From positions 11,862 to 75,861 of the forward strand of contig JBCBFU010000009.1 in the NCBI GenBank assembly GCA_038527375.1: 64,000 nt of DNA, in the 5' to 3' direction. A program made the position numbers and the translations under genes. Of the stretch, positions 18,119-27,404 are shown piece after piece. The notes under the pieces were generated by a model that was given only the letters and a program-made list of their open reading frames with translations, was not told the origin of the DNA and made no database searches. Every line of letters begins with the position of its first letter. The stretch's first letter is position 1. The DNA is from Shimia_B sp038527375. Lineage in GTDB: Bacteria > Pseudomonadota > Alphaproteobacteria > Rhodobacterales > Rhodobacteraceae.

Positions 18119-19487
18119 AATCATCGCCCCGCGCCTCGAAACTGTCATACTGATCGAAACTGGCCGCCGCGGGGGCCAGCAGCACGGTATCGCCCGGCTC
18201 CGCATCGGCCATGGCAGCCGCCACAGCCTCCGCCATGGTCGTGGCGATATGGCAGGGGATGCCGGTCAATTGGCGCCCGAACGCCTCGGCCTCGCGCCCG
18301 ATCACATAGGCTTTGCGCACCCGGCCTGCCTGCTCCAGCAGCGCGTCGAGCCCGCCTTCTTTTTGCAGCCCGCCACAGATCCAGCGGATGTTGTCAAAGG
18401 CGGCGAGCGCCTTGGCCGCGCTGTCGACATTGGTGGCCTTGCTGTCATTGACGAAGGTCACGCCGTCCCGCTCTGCCACGCGTTGGGACCGATGCGGCAG
18501 GCCTGCGAAGCTGTGGAATGCGGCCTCGATGTCGCGGGGCGGAATATTCACGGCCCGGCAAGCTGCGTAGGCCGCGCAGGCGTTCTGGTGGTTGTGCGCA
18601 CCGGGCAGCCCCGCGATGCCGCGCAAATCGATGGAGGCCACCTGACGGCCCTTGCGCGTCTCAGACAGAAATCCCTTGCGCACAAAGACCGACCAGCCGG
18701 GCCCGTCGAGCTTTTGGCCCGCTGAGATGCGGATCACGCGATCATCGGCGGGGCCCTCAGACAGTTGCATGGCGAGGAAAGCGCCCAAATCCTCGTCCAC
18801 GCCGATGACAGCGCGGTCCGGGCCGCCTTCGGCGAAGAGCCGACGCTTGGCCGCGAAATAGCCGCCAAAGCCGCCATGGCGGTCGAGGTGGTCAGGTGTG
18901 AGATTGGTAAAGACGGCCACATCAGGCGTCAGACTGCGCGCTAGGTCGGTCTGATAGCTGGACAGCTCCAGCACGATGACATCGCCATCCTCTGCCGGAT
19001 CGAGGTCGAGCACCCCGCGCCCGATATTACCGGCAAGCTGCGCGCGACGGCCCGCATGGGTCAACACGTGGTGGATCAGGGCCGATGTCGTGGATTTTCC
19101 GTTCGATCCCGTGACCGCGATCACGCGCGGCGGGCTGTCGAACCGGGACCATTCCGAGGTCGCAAAGGACCGGAAGAACAGCCCGATATCGTTGTCGACC
19201 GGCACGCCCAGCGCCAGCGCCCGCGCGATCACCGGGTGGGGCTTTGGGAACAGGTGCGGGATACCGGGCGATACAATCAGGCCTGCGGCCTGTGCCAGCG
19301 CGTCGCCCTTGAGCGGGTCGGCCACGTCAAAGCCTTCGTCGGTGGCACGCGCGCGTCCGGCGGCACCATCGTCCCAACATAGCGGGGTCGCGCCGCCGTC
19401 GCGCAGGGCGCGGGCCGCCGTCAATCCGCTGCGCCCCATGCCGAGGACAAAGACCGTTTTGTCGTTAAACCCTTGGACGGAAATCAT
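18087..19487 (-). CDS. murD: UDP-N-acetylmuramoylalanine--D-glutamate ligase MurD
   Basis: A cytoplasmic Mur ligase that adds D-glutamate to UDP-MurNAc-L-Ala. It has 466 residues from the ATG at 19487 (MISVQGFNDKTVFVLG), which has GAGGTG upstream; a further in-frame ATG lies 11 codons earlier. VLGMGRSGLTAARAL binds UDP. The ATP P-loop TGSNGKST is at 126-133. LTPDHLDRHGGF, GAHNHQNACAAYAA and FVNDSKATN are conserved family stretches. Its 3' end overlaps the convergent flavoprotein gene by 32 bp. Confidence 0.96.
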   Translation of the reverse strand: MISVQGFNDKTVFVLGMGRSGLTAARALRDGGATPLCWDDGAAGRARATDEGFDVADPLKGDALAQAAGLIVSPGIPHLFPKPHPVIARALALGVPVDNDIGLFFRSFATSEWSRFDSPPRVIAVTGSNGKSTTSALIHHVLTHAGRRAQLAGNIGRGVLDLDPAEDGDVIVLELSSYQTDLARSLTPDVAVFTNLTPDHLDRHGGFGGYFAAKRRLFAEGGPDRAVIGVDEDLGAFLAMQLSEGPADDRVIRISAGQKLDGPGWSVFVRKGFLSETRKGRQVASIDLRGIAGLPGAHNHQNACAAYAACRAVNIPPRDIEAAFHSFAGLPHRSQRVAERDGVTFVNDSKATNVDSAAKALAAFDNIRWICGGLQKEGGLDALLEQAGRVRKAYVIGREAEAFGRQLTGIPCHIATTMAEAVAAAMADAEPGDTVLLAPAAASFDQYDSFEARGDDFTARVTDALK

Positions 19488-19539
19488 GGGCGCACCTCGC
19501 GGTGTGGGTTTTGCCTGCACATGATCCCGCCCCGCATGA

Positions 19540-20622
19540 TTAGCGGACCTTGAGCGTGGCCAGCCCGATCATCGCGAGGATCAGCGAGATGATCCAGAAC
19601 CGGATCACGATCTGCGGCTCGGCCCAGCCCTTTTTCTCGTAGTGGTGGTGGATCGGCGCCATCAGGAAGACGCGTTTGCCGGTGCGCTTGAAGTAGAGGA
19701 CTTGGATGATGACGCTCAGCGCCTCGACCACGAAGACGCCGCCGACGATGGCCAGAACGATCTCGTGCTTGGTGGCCACGGCAATCGCCCCGAGCGCGCC
19801 GCCCAGCGCGAGCGAACCGGTATCGCCCATGAAAACCGCCGCCGGGGGGGCGTTGTACCACAGGAAGCCCAAGCCACCGCCGATCAGGCCCATGGTAAAA
19901 ATCAGGATTTCGCCCGTGCCCGGCACGTAATGCACATCAAGGTATTGGGTGAAATCGACGCGACCGACCGCATAGGCAATCACACCCAGCGTGCCCGCTG
20001 CAATCATCACTGGCATGATCGCCAGGCCATCAAGCCCGTCGGTCAGGTTCACGGCATTGGCGGACCCCACGATCACGATCAGCGCAAAGGGCACGAAAAG
20101 CACGCCAAGATTGATCAGCGTGTCCTTGAACACCGGTAGCGCCAGCTGGTTCTGCAGCTCTGCCGGATGCAGGTAAAAGGCGCCAACAGCGGCAACGGTC
20201 GCGATCAGGAACCCGAGGCCCAACCGGAGCTTGCCCGGGACGCCTGCCGTGTTCTGCTTGGACACTTTGGCATAGTCATCGGCGAACCCGATGGCCCCAA
20301 AGGCGATGGTGACGAACAGCACCAGCCAGACAAACCCGTTATCCAGCCGCGCCCAGAGCAGGGTGGACACCACAAGCGCCCCGAGGATCAGCGCCCCGCC
20401 CATGGTGGGCGTGCCCGCCTTGGAGAAATGGCTTTCGGGACCGTCATCACGGATCGGCTGCCCTTTGCCCTGTTTGCGGCGCAACAGGTCGATCAAAGGA
20501 CGGCCAAAGACAAAGCCAAAGATCAGCGCCGTCAGGAACGCCCCACCGGCCCGGAAGGTGATGTAGCGGAACAGGTTGAAGAAATCGCCGCCATCCGAAA
20601 GAGCCGTTAACCAATACAACAT
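19540..20622 (-). CDS. mraY: Phospho-N-acetylmuramoyl-pentapeptide-transferase MraY
   Basis: An inner-membrane enzyme that transfers phospho-MurNAc-pentapeptide to undecaprenyl phosphate to give lipid I. It has 360 residues and about ten hydrophobic segments. Diagnostic motifs are GKGQPIRDDGPESHFSKAGTPTMGG, GFADDYAK, NLTDGLDGLA, FMGDTGSLALGG and the histidine-rich MAPIHHHYEKKGW. The aspartates of FADDYAK and the loop histidines are the expected catalytic region. It lies between murF and murD. Confidence 0.97.
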   Translation of the reverse strand: MLYWLTALSDGGDFFNLFRYITFRAGGAFLTALIFGFVFGRPLIDLLRRKQGKGQPIRDDGPESHFSKAGTPTMGGALILGALVVSTLLWARLDNGFVWLVLFVTIAFGAIGFADDYAKVSKQNTAGVPGKLRLGLGFLIATVAAVGAFYLHPAELQNQLALPVFKDTLINLGVLFVPFALIVIVGSANAVNLTDGLDGLAIMPVMIAAGTLGVIAYAVGRVDFTQYLDVHYVPGTGEILIFTMGLIGGGLGFLWYNAPPAAVFMGDTGSLALGGALGAIAVATKHEIVLAIVGGVFVVEALSVIIQVLYFKRTGKRVFLMAPIHHHYEKKGWAEPQIVIRFWIISLILAMIGLATLKVR

Positions 20623-20650
20623 GTTGTGTCCCTACCCGTGGCTTTGCCCG

Positions 20651-22105
20651 TTATTCAGCTTTATCAGGTTGGCCGCGCGGATGCCCCAGTTTCCTGAGCG
20701 CGTCAACCACGCGCGATACTTGCGACCCCTTGGACCCCTTCACCAACACAACGTCACCGGCATCAATCAGCCGATGGGCGTCGCTGGCAAGCTCTGCCGC
20801 GGTTTCTACCCAGCGTCCGCGCAGATGATCGGGAAGCGCCGTGTAGAGGTTGTGCATGAGGTCGCCCACGCAATGGACCGTGTCCAACTGCGCGATGCCC
20901 GGGTGATCGGCGATCTGGGCATGGAGGCGCGCGGCCTCGGTGCCCAGTTCAAGCATCTCGCCCAGCACGGCGATACGGCGCCCCTTGGCCACGCGACCGA
21001 TTTGATCGGTGGGGGTGGCGGCGGCCAACACGTCGAGCGATGCGGCCATGGATGTGGGGTTCGCGTTGAACGCGTCGTCGATCAGGAAGATCACGCTGTC
21101 TTCCATTGCGGCGTCCAGCAACAGCGCCTCGCGCGTGCCGCGTCCTGCCGGGGGCTGCCAACGCGACAGACCCAGCATGCTGAGTGTGGGGTCGGCCCCC
21201 ATCGCCTCGGCCGTTGCCAGAACACCCAGCGCATTGGCGGCAAAATGGCGGCCTGGGCTTTGGATCTTGAACAGCAGAGACCTGCGGTCAGCGGTCGCCT
21301 CAACCACGGTGCAGTCGTCATGGAGCGTCGCCGCCTTCAGGTGATATCCGGCCCCATCGGCTTCGCCGAATGTGTGGATGCGCGCGGCGTGCGCGCGCGC
21401 CGCATCCATCAGGATGGACGTGTTCGGCAGGTCCGCATTCACAATAGCTGTGGGCTCGCATTGCGCGTCGCTCACCAGCCCCGAATAGATCGCGGCCTTT
21501 TCTCGGGCGATGCCGTCCACATCATCGAACGCCTCAAGATGCGCGGTGCCGACCGTGGTAACAAGCGCGACATGGGGTTGGACCTGCGCGGCCAGTGGCG
21601 CGATTTCTCCTGGGTGGTTCATACCGATCTCGAAAATGCCGAATTCGGTGTCTTGTGGCATGCGGGCCAGTGTCAGCGGCACGCCCCAGTGATTGTTGTA
21701 AGACGCCTCTGCCGCATGGACACGGCCCTGCCCTGTCAATGCCGCGCGCAACATCTCCTTGGCCGATGTCTTGCCCACCGACCCGGTGATGGCCGCGATC
21801 CGGGCGTCGGTGCGGGCGCGCGCCGCACGGCCCAAATCCTCCAGCGCGGTCAGCACGTCTTCCACCAAAAGGCAGCGCGCCGGATCAGCACCGTCCGGGA
21901 TGTGGGAGACAAGCGCTGCGGCAGCGCCGGCCTCAAGCGCCTGGACTACAAAGTCATGGCCATCGCGGGCGGCCTTGAGCGCCACGAAGAGATCCCCGGC
22001 TTGCAGAGTGCGCGTGTCAATCGACACGCCGGTTGCCTCCCACTGCCCAGTGTCGCCACCTGTGGCAGCCGCGGCATCCGCAGAGGTCCAAAGCGCTGTC
22101 ACCAC
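20651..22105 (-). CDS. murF: UDP-N-acetylmuramoyl-tripeptide--D-alanyl-D-alanine ligase MurF
   Basis: The Mur ligase that adds the D-Ala-D-Ala dipeptide made by Ddl, completing the UDP-MurNAc-pentapeptide. It has 484 residues. The N-terminal domain has SIDTRTLQAGDLFVALKAARDGHDFV, the ATP loop GSVGKTS is at 108-114, and YNNHWGVPLTLARMP and FEIGMNHPGEIAPLA follow. DDAFNANPTSMAASLDVLA near residue 340 is typical. It overlaps the murE end by 7 bp, so translation is likely coupled. Confidence 0.97.
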   Translation of the reverse strand: MVTALWTSADAAAATGGDTGQWEATGVSIDTRTLQAGDLFVALKAARDGHDFVVQALEAGAAAALVSHIPDGADPARCLLVEDVLTALEDLGRAARARTDARIAAITGSVGKTSAKEMLRAALTGQGRVHAAEASYNNHWGVPLTLARMPQDTEFGIFEIGMNHPGEIAPLAAQVQPHVALVTTVGTAHLEAFDDVDGIAREKAAIYSGLVSDAQCEPTAIVNADLPNTSILMDAARAHAARIHTFGEADGAGYHLKAATLHDDCTVVEATADRRSLLFKIQSPGRHFAANALGVLATAEAMGADPTLSMLGLSRWQPPAGRGTREALLLDAAMEDSVIFLIDDAFNANPTSMAASLDVLAAATPTDQIGRVAKGRRIAVLGEMLELGTEAARLHAQIADHPGIAQLDTVHCVGDLMHNLYTALPDHLRGRWVETAAELASDAHRLIDAGDVVLVKGSKGSQVSRVVDALRKLGHPRGQPDKAE

Positions 22106-23607
22106 ACCTCTCCCCCGCCCAGCCCGTCGAGGGCGGAAACCGCGATACTGGCCTGTTCGACATCGTCAAAGGGCAGCACGTCGTCGCCCACGATCTGGCC
22201 GGTCTCGTGCCCCTTACCCGCAATCAGAAGGGTATCCCCCGGCCCAAGGGCATCGACCGCGCGCAGGATCGCCTCGGCCCGGTCGGGCACTTCGGTCGCG
22301 TCCGGTGCACCTGCCATCACGGCGGCGCGGATGGTTGCGGGGTCCTCGGTCCGCGGATTGTCGTCGGTCACGAAAACAACGTCGGCATGTTCTGCAGCAG
22401 CGGCCCCCATTAACGGGCGCTTGCCCGGGTCGCGGTCCCCACCGGCGCCAACCACCGCCACAAGCCGCCCCATGACATGGGGGCGCATCGCCTGAAGGGC
22501 CGTGGCCACGGCATCCGGCGTGTGGGCGTAGTCGACAAAAATCGCGGCCCCATTCGCGCGGGTCGCCGCATGTTCCATCCGGCCGCGCACGGTCTCAAGC
22601 GTGCCCAGTGCGCGGATCGTCTCCACCGGATCGGCCCCGCTGGCAATCACCAGCCCCGCCGCCACCAACACGTTTTCGGCCTGAAACCCGCCCAGCAGGT
22701 TCAACCGCACCATGTGGGGGCGACCGTCAAAGCTCAGCCGGATGTCCTGCCCGGTCCCATCGAAGCGTTGCGCGTCCAGCCGCAGGCGCGCGCCCTCGCT
22801 TTGGCCCACGGCCAAAACCTCGAGCCCGCGATCCGCCGCCAGCGAGGCCATATCGGGTCCCCGCGGGTCGTCGATATTGATGACCGCCACGCCCCCATCT
22901 GACAACACACGGGTAAAAAGACCCGCCTTGGCCGCGAAATAGGCGTCAAAGGTCTCGTGATAATCCAGATGATCCTGCGTGAAGTTCGTAAATCCCGCCG
23001 CGCGGATCACGACGCCGTCCAGCCGCCGTTGATCGAGCCCGTGGGAGGATGCCTCCATCGCGCCGTGGGTAACCCCTGCCGCAGCGGCCCCCGCCAGCGC
23101 CCGGTGCAAGGTGATCGGTTCGGGCGTTGTGTGGCCCAAAGGCGCCGTCCATGCCCCTTCGACGCCCGTCGTGCCAAGGTTCACGGCAGGGAGGCCCAGA
23201 GCCGTCCAAATCTGGCGCGTGAAGCTCGCCACACTCGTTTTGCCGTTGGTGCCGGTGACGGCGACCATCGTTTGCGGTTGCGCGCCGAACCACAGGGCCG
23301 CCGTTGCGGCCAAGGCACCGCGCGGGTCATCCGTGACCACCAGCGCGGAAGAGCCGTCGCGCAGCACATCGGCGGCGATCGTGGCCCCTTCGGGATCGGT
23401 CAGAATGGCCGCGGCCTCCTGCCTGAGCGCGTATTGAATGAATTCGGCCCCGTGCATCTGGCTGCCCGGCATCGCCGCAAAAAGAGTGCCGCGTTTCACC
23501 TCGCGGCTGTCGACGGCAATTCCTGCAATCATCGGGTTCGCCCCGCCAATCGCGGTCAGTCCAAGGGCCGACAGCGGTTTGGGAGGGATCGTGGCGTTTG
23601 CGGTCAT
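22099..23607 (-). CDS. murE: UDP-N-acetylmuramoyl-L-alanyl-D-glutamate--2,6-diaminopimelate ligase MurE
   Basis: The Mur ligase that adds the third residue of the stem peptide. It has 502 residues. The ATP loop GTNGKTS is at 119-125, HGAMEASSHGLDQRRLDG and FTNFTQDHLDYHETFDAYFAAKAGLF are conserved, and FVDYAHTPDAV is near residue 350. The motif DDNPRTEDP near residue 410 is the meso-diaminopimelate recognition signature; lysine-type enzymes differ here. This implies meso-DAP peptidoglycan, as expected for a Gram-negative cell. Gene order is ftsI-murE-murF. Confidence 0.97.
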   Translation of the reverse strand: MTANATIPPKPLSALGLTAIGGANPMIAGIAVDSREVKRGTLFAAMPGSQMHGAEFIQYALRQEAAAILTDPEGATIAADVLRDGSSALVVTDDPRGALAATAALWFGAQPQTMVAVTGTNGKTSVASFTRQIWTALGLPAVNLGTTGVEGAWTAPLGHTTPEPITLHRALAGAAAAGVTHGAMEASSHGLDQRRLDGVVIRAAGFTNFTQDHLDYHETFDAYFAAKAGLFTRVLSDGGVAVINIDDPRGPDMASLAADRGLEVLAVGQSEGARLRLDAQRFDGTGQDIRLSFDGRPHMVRLNLLGGFQAENVLVAAGLVIASGADPVETIRALGTLETVRGRMEHAATRANGAAIFVDYAHTPDAVATALQAMRPHVMGRLVAVVGAGGDRDPGKRPLMGAAAAEHADVVFVTDDNPRTEDPATIRAAVMAGAPDATEVPDRAEAILRAVDALGPGDTLLIAGKGHETGQIVGDDVLPFDDVEQASIAVSALDGLGGGEVW

Positions 23608-23657
23608 TGCAGCCCGTCCGTTGCGTCCCCTTTGATGGCCAATGCGTGGCCGGGGGC

Positions 23658-25448
23658 CTAGTTGCTCGATACCTGAGTTATACCGGGCAAGGCCGCAGGC
23701 TCAACCTCGGGGCGCAGGCCCAACAGGGGGGCGACGCGGCGGATCAGCTCTGCCGCGATGGGAACGGCGGTCCAGCCTGCCGTCCGGCGCGGTTTGGCGC
23801 CAGATGTCTCGACCGGTTCGTCCAGTGTGACCACAAGCACGTATTTGGGGTCATGCGCCGGGAAGACGCTGGCAAAGGTTGTGATGGTGCGATCATCGTA
23901 ATAGCCCCCGCGCGGGCGGGGTTTGTCAGCTGTGCCGGTCTTGCCACCCACGGCATAGCCTTGCACGTCGCCAAAGCTCGCCGTGCCCTCGGTCACGACC
24001 TTGCGCAGCATCATGCGCGCGGCGGCAGACACCTCGGGCGACACGATGCGGTCGCCCTGCTGTGGTCCATCCTGGCGCAGCAAGGTCGGCGTAACCGAGG
24101 TTCCACCATTCAAGAGCGAGGCATAGCCCGCCGCCAAATGCATGGGCGACGACGACAGCCCGTGCCCGTAGCTGATCGTCATGGTCGACAATTCGCTCCA
24201 GTTCTTGGGCAAAAGCGGCTTGCCTGAAGCGGCCTCGATCATCTCGAGGCCGGTCGGCTCGAGAAAGCCCAACTGCCCGAGGAAGTCCTTTTGTCGCGCG
24301 CCGCCGATGTCCAGCGCGATGCGTGCAGTGCCGACGTTGGAGGATTTCACAATGACATCGGTGGCCGACAGCGTGGGGCCATAGTTCTTGTTCTGGAATT
24401 CACCGATCTTGAACTTGCCCCAGCGCAGCGGCCCGTTCGTGTTGACCTGCGTATCGGGCCCCAGCTGGCCCAGCGCCATGCCTTGCGCGACCGTGAAGAT
24501 CTTGAACGCCGAACCCAGTTCGTACACCCCCTGCAAGGCGCGGTTGAAGAGCGGGCTGTCGCCTTGGTCGCCTTCCGTCAGCGGACGGGGGCGGTCGTTG
24601 GGATCGAAATCCGGCAAGGACACCAATGTGATGACCTCGCCCGTGTGCACATCCATCAGGACCGCGGCGGCCCCTTTGGCGTTCATCAGCTTCATCCCGC
24701 CATAAAGCACCCGTTCCGCGGCGGCTTGCACCGACAGGTCGATGGATAGCGCGAGCGGCGCGCCGTTGTTATCAGGATCGCGCAGGAAGTCGTCGAAATA
24801 CTTCTCAACGCCGGCCACGCCGATCACCTCGGCAGAATGCACGCCTTCCTTGCCGAACGACGCACCCCCCAGCACGTGGGCCGCGATGGCGCCGTTGGGA
24901 TAAAGCCGCATCTCGCGCGGGCCAAAGAGCAGGCCGGGATCGCCGATATCATGCACGGCCTGTTTCTGTTCCGGGCTGATTTTTCGTTTGATCCACAGGA
25001 ACTTGCGCTTGCCGGTGAAGTCTTCGATCAGCTCCTCGGATTTCAGGTCCGGGAAGATCTGGGCCAAAGCCTCGGCTGATCCCTCGGGATCAATGAGGTC
25101 GCGCGGGTGGGCGTATAGGCTGTGGGTGTCAAAATTCGTCGCCAGCACGCGCCCGTTGCGGTCCACAATGTCGGCACGTTGCGCCAGAATTTGCGAGCTT
25201 GTGGCGACCGCGCGCGGTTCCGTGGGTTCCGACACCGCCAAAAGCGATGTGCGCGCTCCAATCAGAACAAAGCCCAAGATAAACATGAGCCCCAGAACGT
25301 ACAGCCGACCTTCGGCCTGCTGACGCCACTTGTCGCGCATCACCTCGTGACGGCGGCGCAGGTTTTCGCGTTCGATGATATCGGGATCATCGCCTGCCGC
25401 CCGCGCACCGAGGATGCGGGCAAGGGGACGCAATGGCACACGGGTCAT
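23658..25448 (-). CDS. ftsI: Penicillin-binding protein FtsI (PBP3), septal transpeptidase
   Basis: A class B penicillin-binding protein that crosslinks septal peptidoglycan in partnership with FtsW. It has 596 residues with a cytoplasmic tail and one membrane anchor (YVLGLMFILGFVLIGARTSLLAV). The transpeptidase active-site Ser313 is in GSAFKIFT (SxxK). The SSN triad is in VKSSNVGTARIAL, and the KTG motif is in YAVGGKTGTADKPRP. The start overlaps the ftsL stop by 4 bp. Confidence 0.96.
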   Translation of the reverse strand: MTRVPLRPLARILGARAAGDDPDIIERENLRRRHEVMRDKWRQQAEGRLYVLGLMFILGFVLIGARTSLLAVSEPTEPRAVATSSQILAQRADIVDRNGRVLATNFDTHSLYAHPRDLIDPEGSAEALAQIFPDLKSEELIEDFTGKRKFLWIKRKISPEQKQAVHDIGDPGLLFGPREMRLYPNGAIAAHVLGGASFGKEGVHSAEVIGVAGVEKYFDDFLRDPDNNGAPLALSIDLSVQAAAERVLYGGMKLMNAKGAAAVLMDVHTGEVITLVSLPDFDPNDRPRPLTEGDQGDSPLFNRALQGVYELGSAFKIFTVAQGMALGQLGPDTQVNTNGPLRWGKFKIGEFQNKNYGPTLSATDVIVKSSNVGTARIALDIGGARQKDFLGQLGFLEPTGLEMIEAASGKPLLPKNWSELSTMTISYGHGLSSSPMHLAAGYASLLNGGTSVTPTLLRQDGPQQGDRIVSPEVSAAARMMLRKVVTEGTASFGDVQGYAVGGKTGTADKPRPRGGYYDDRTITTFASVFPAHDPKYVLVVTLDEPVETSGAKPRRTAGWTAVPIAAELIRRVAPLLGLRPEVEPAALPGITQVSSN

Positions 25449-25789
25449 GGGTTATCTCCGCGGTTCATGACCTCGACCGGGTCGGAAATCGGCAAGAGCG
25501 GATCGGGCGGGAAAGACACTTGGTCAATCGCGCCGAACTGTTCGGGGGCCAGCGGCAGCAATTGCAACCGATCAAAGTTCAACTCGGCCAGGTCGCGCAG
25601 CCGATCGGGACGGTTCAGATACGCCCATTCCGCCTTGAGCACGCCCAACCGCGCCTGCGACGCGGCGATCTGGCGATGAAGGGATTGCACCTCCTTGATG
25701 GCGGCCTGCGTGCGGTAGTTTTCGGAATAGGCCCAAAAGGCCAGTCCCATCACGGCAAGCGCGCACAGCACGTAAATGGCGGATCTCAT
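25445..25789 (-). CDS. ftsL: Cell division protein FtsL
   Basis: A small bitopic division protein that forms a complex with FtsB and FtsQ and activates FtsW-FtsI. It has 114 residues with one N-terminal membrane helix (IYVLCALAVMGLAFWAYSE). A helical, probably coiled-coil stretch follows (EVQSLHRQIAASQARLGVLKAEWAYLNRPDRL), then a Pro-rich tail. Similarity at sequence level is low in this family, so position between rsmH and ftsI is part of the evidence. It overlaps both neighbours by 4 bp. Confidence 0.85.
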   Translation of the reverse strand: MRSAIYVLCALAVMGLAFWAYSENYRTQAAIKEVQSLHRQIAASQARLGVLKAEWAYLNRPDRLRDLAELNFDRLQLLPLAPEQFGAIDQVSFPPDPLLPISDPVEVMNRGDNP

Positions 25790-26802
25790 CGGCGGCGCCC
25801 TCCCCGGCTGGTCGATGATTTGGGCCCGCGCGCGGCGGGCAGTTGCGGCATCCCAAGCTGGGCAGGATTGGGTGGCGCGGCGTCGGCCGTGGTGCGCCGC
25901 GCGATGCGCAGTTTCGACGACCGGGCACGCGGGTTGGCGGCCAGTTCGACATCATCGGGTGCGACAGCCTTGCGCGTGACGACTTCGAACGGGGCGTCGG
26001 CTACGGCGGTTTCGGGCGCATAGCGATTGACGCGCGCAGCCTTGCCGCCCCGCAACTGCAGGAACCGCTTTACCATCCGGTCCTCGACCGAATGAAACGT
26101 CACAACAGCGAGCGACCCGCCGGGGCGCAGAGCCCGCTCTGCCGCCATAAGCCCCTGAAAGAGCTCGTCATATTCTGCGTTCACGGCGATGCGCAGCGCC
26201 TGAAAGGACCGCGTCGCCGGGTGTGACTGACCGGGTTTTGCGCGGGGCAAACAGCCTTCGATGATGTCGGCCAGTTGCAGCGTCCGCGTGATTGGCGCAG
26301 CCTCACGCGCCCGCACGATGGCACGCGCGATGCGACGGCTCGCCCGCTCCTCCCCGTAATGAAACAGGATATCGGCCAATTGCTCTTCGCTCGCATCGGC
26401 CACGATATCCGCCGCCGACTGACCAGACTGGGCCATGCGCATGTCCAGGGGTCCGTCCTTCATGAAGGAAAACCCACGCTCCGCCTGATCGAGCTGCATG
26501 GACGACACCCCAAGATCGAGCACGACGCCATCAAGGTCCTGCGCATAAGTATCGAGTTCCGAAAACGTTCCTTCGACGAGCCTCAGCCGGTCGCCATAGG
26601 CCCCGGCCCAGTCTTGCGCCATCTCGAAGACCATCGGGTCGCGGTCGACGCCGATCACCACTTCCGCGCCAGCCTCCAGCAGGCGCCGGCTATAGCCACC
26701 CGCGCCGAAGGTGCCATCCAGCCAGCGCCCGGTGATGGGCGCGCACAACGTCACAATGGGGTCAATCAGAACGGGGACATGTGGGGCAGCGGCAGCAGCC
26801 AT
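25786..26802 (-). CDS. rsmH: 16S rRNA (cytosine(1402)-N(4))-methyltransferase RsmH
   Basis: An S-adenosylmethionine-dependent enzyme that methylates N4 of C1402 in the ribosomal decoding site. It has 338 residues. HVPVLIDPIVTL, the SAM-binding GTFGAGGYSRRLLEAGAEVIGVD-like stretch (broken here as GTFGAGGYSRRLL and VVIGVDRDP), LDLGVSSMQLD, RGFSFMKDGPLDMRM and VVTFHSVEDRMVKRFL are typical. It follows mraZ by 3 bp and overlaps ftsL. Formerly called mraW. Confidence 0.96.
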   Translation of the reverse strand: MAAAAAPHVPVLIDPIVTLCAPITGRWLDGTFGAGGYSRRLLEAGAEVVIGVDRDPMVFEMAQDWAGAYGDRLRLVEGTFSELDTYAQDLDGVVLDLGVSSMQLDQAERGFSFMKDGPLDMRMAQSGQSAADIVADASEEQLADILFHYGEERASRRIARAIVRAREAAPITRTLQLADIIEGCLPRAKPGQSHPATRSFQALRIAVNAEYDELFQGLMAAERALRPGGSLAVVTFHSVEDRMVKRFLQLRGGKAARVNRYAPETAVADAPFEVVTRKAVAPDDVELAANPRARSSKLRIARRTTADAAPPNPAQLGMPQLPAARGPKSSTSRGGRRR

Positions 26803-26805
26803 CCG

Positions 26806-27309
26806 TTACGTCTCCGCTACTCCGTCCAGAAAGGACAATGGGTCGAAATCATCGGGCAGCTCGTCCAGGAACTCTTCGGTCTTGGACAACTCTTCCGCGT
26901 CATAGGTCTCGGGCTTCCAGATCTGGAAGGTATCGCCCGCCGCGATAAAGAACGCCTCTTTGTCGAGGTCGATCTTGGCGCGCAGCTTGGCCGGCAGAAC
27001 CAAACGGCCGGTTTCATCGACAGTCGTGGGGAACGACTGACCATGGAACAGGCGTTGTAGCATCTTGCGTTCGATGGACCCGCGCGGAAGCGCGTCGATC
27101 TTGTCATCAACCTCGTTGATCGCGTCCATCGTGTAGCATTCAAGGTATTTGCGACGGTGATCGCCATAAACGATCACCAGTTCCGGGCTGAGGCCCTCGG
27201 TCCAGTTGGGGTCAGATGTTTCGAGCACACGGCGAAAGGAGGCCGGGATCGAAACCCTGCCCTTCGTGTCCACCTTGTGGTGGCTTTCACCTCTGAACCT
27301 GCGTGCCAC
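26806..27309 (-). CDS. mraZ: Transcriptional regulator MraZ
   Basis: First gene of the dcw operon. MraZ is a DNA-binding protein with two SpoVT/AbrB-like repeats that forms ring-shaped oligomers; in E. coli it represses its own operon through TGGGN repeats. The product here has 167 residues and begins at a GTG (MARRFRGESHHKVDTKGRVSIPASFRRVL), with GAGG about 7 nt upstream. The second repeat has VDETGRLVLPAKLRAKIDLDKEAFFIAAGDTFQIW. Both DxxGRhxxP cores are present (DTKGRVSIP and DETGRLVLP). Candidate binding sites lie 280 to 660 bp upstream and are described separately. rsmH follows 3 bp downstream. Confidence 0.95.
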   Translation of the reverse strand: MARRFRGESHHKVDTKGRVSIPASFRRVLETSDPNWTEGLSPELVIVYGDHRRKYLECYTMDAINEVDDKIDALPRGSIERKMLQRLFHGQSFPTTVDETGRLVLPAKLRAKIDLDKEAFFIAAGDTFQIWKPETYDAEELSKTEEFLDELPDDFDPLSFLDGVAET

Positions 27310-27340
27310 GCTGGCCCTCGCTCACTGCCCCCGGATTGGC

Positions 27341-27357
27341 GACCCCAAAGCGGGGTC
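27341..27357 (-). promoter_or_regulatory. Small hairpin 32 nt before mraZ
   Basis: A perfect 6-bp stem GACCCC/GGGGTC with a 5-nt loop, between the leader terminator and the mraZ start codon. It lies just after the U-rich stretch of that terminator, so the leader has two successive hairpins. Confidence 0.5.
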
Positions 27358-27359
27358 TT

Positions 27360-27404
27360 GAAAAGGAAACGGCGGATCAGACTGCTGCCACTGTCTGATC
27401 CGCC
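27360..27404 (-). terminator. Terminator / attenuator in the mraZ leader
   Basis: A perfect 12-bp stem (arms 27371-27382 and 27393-27404, GGCGGATCAGAC and its complement) with a 10-nt loop. On the minus strand it is followed by GTTTCCTTTTC, a U-rich tract. It sits 62 nt before the mraZ start codon on the same strand. Transcription of the dcw operon must read through it. Confidence 0.8.

Noticed and set aside
20576..22495. 639-codon open frame opposite murF and murE
   Set aside because: Both genes on the minus strand have all family motifs. The plus-strand frame has no recognisable feature.
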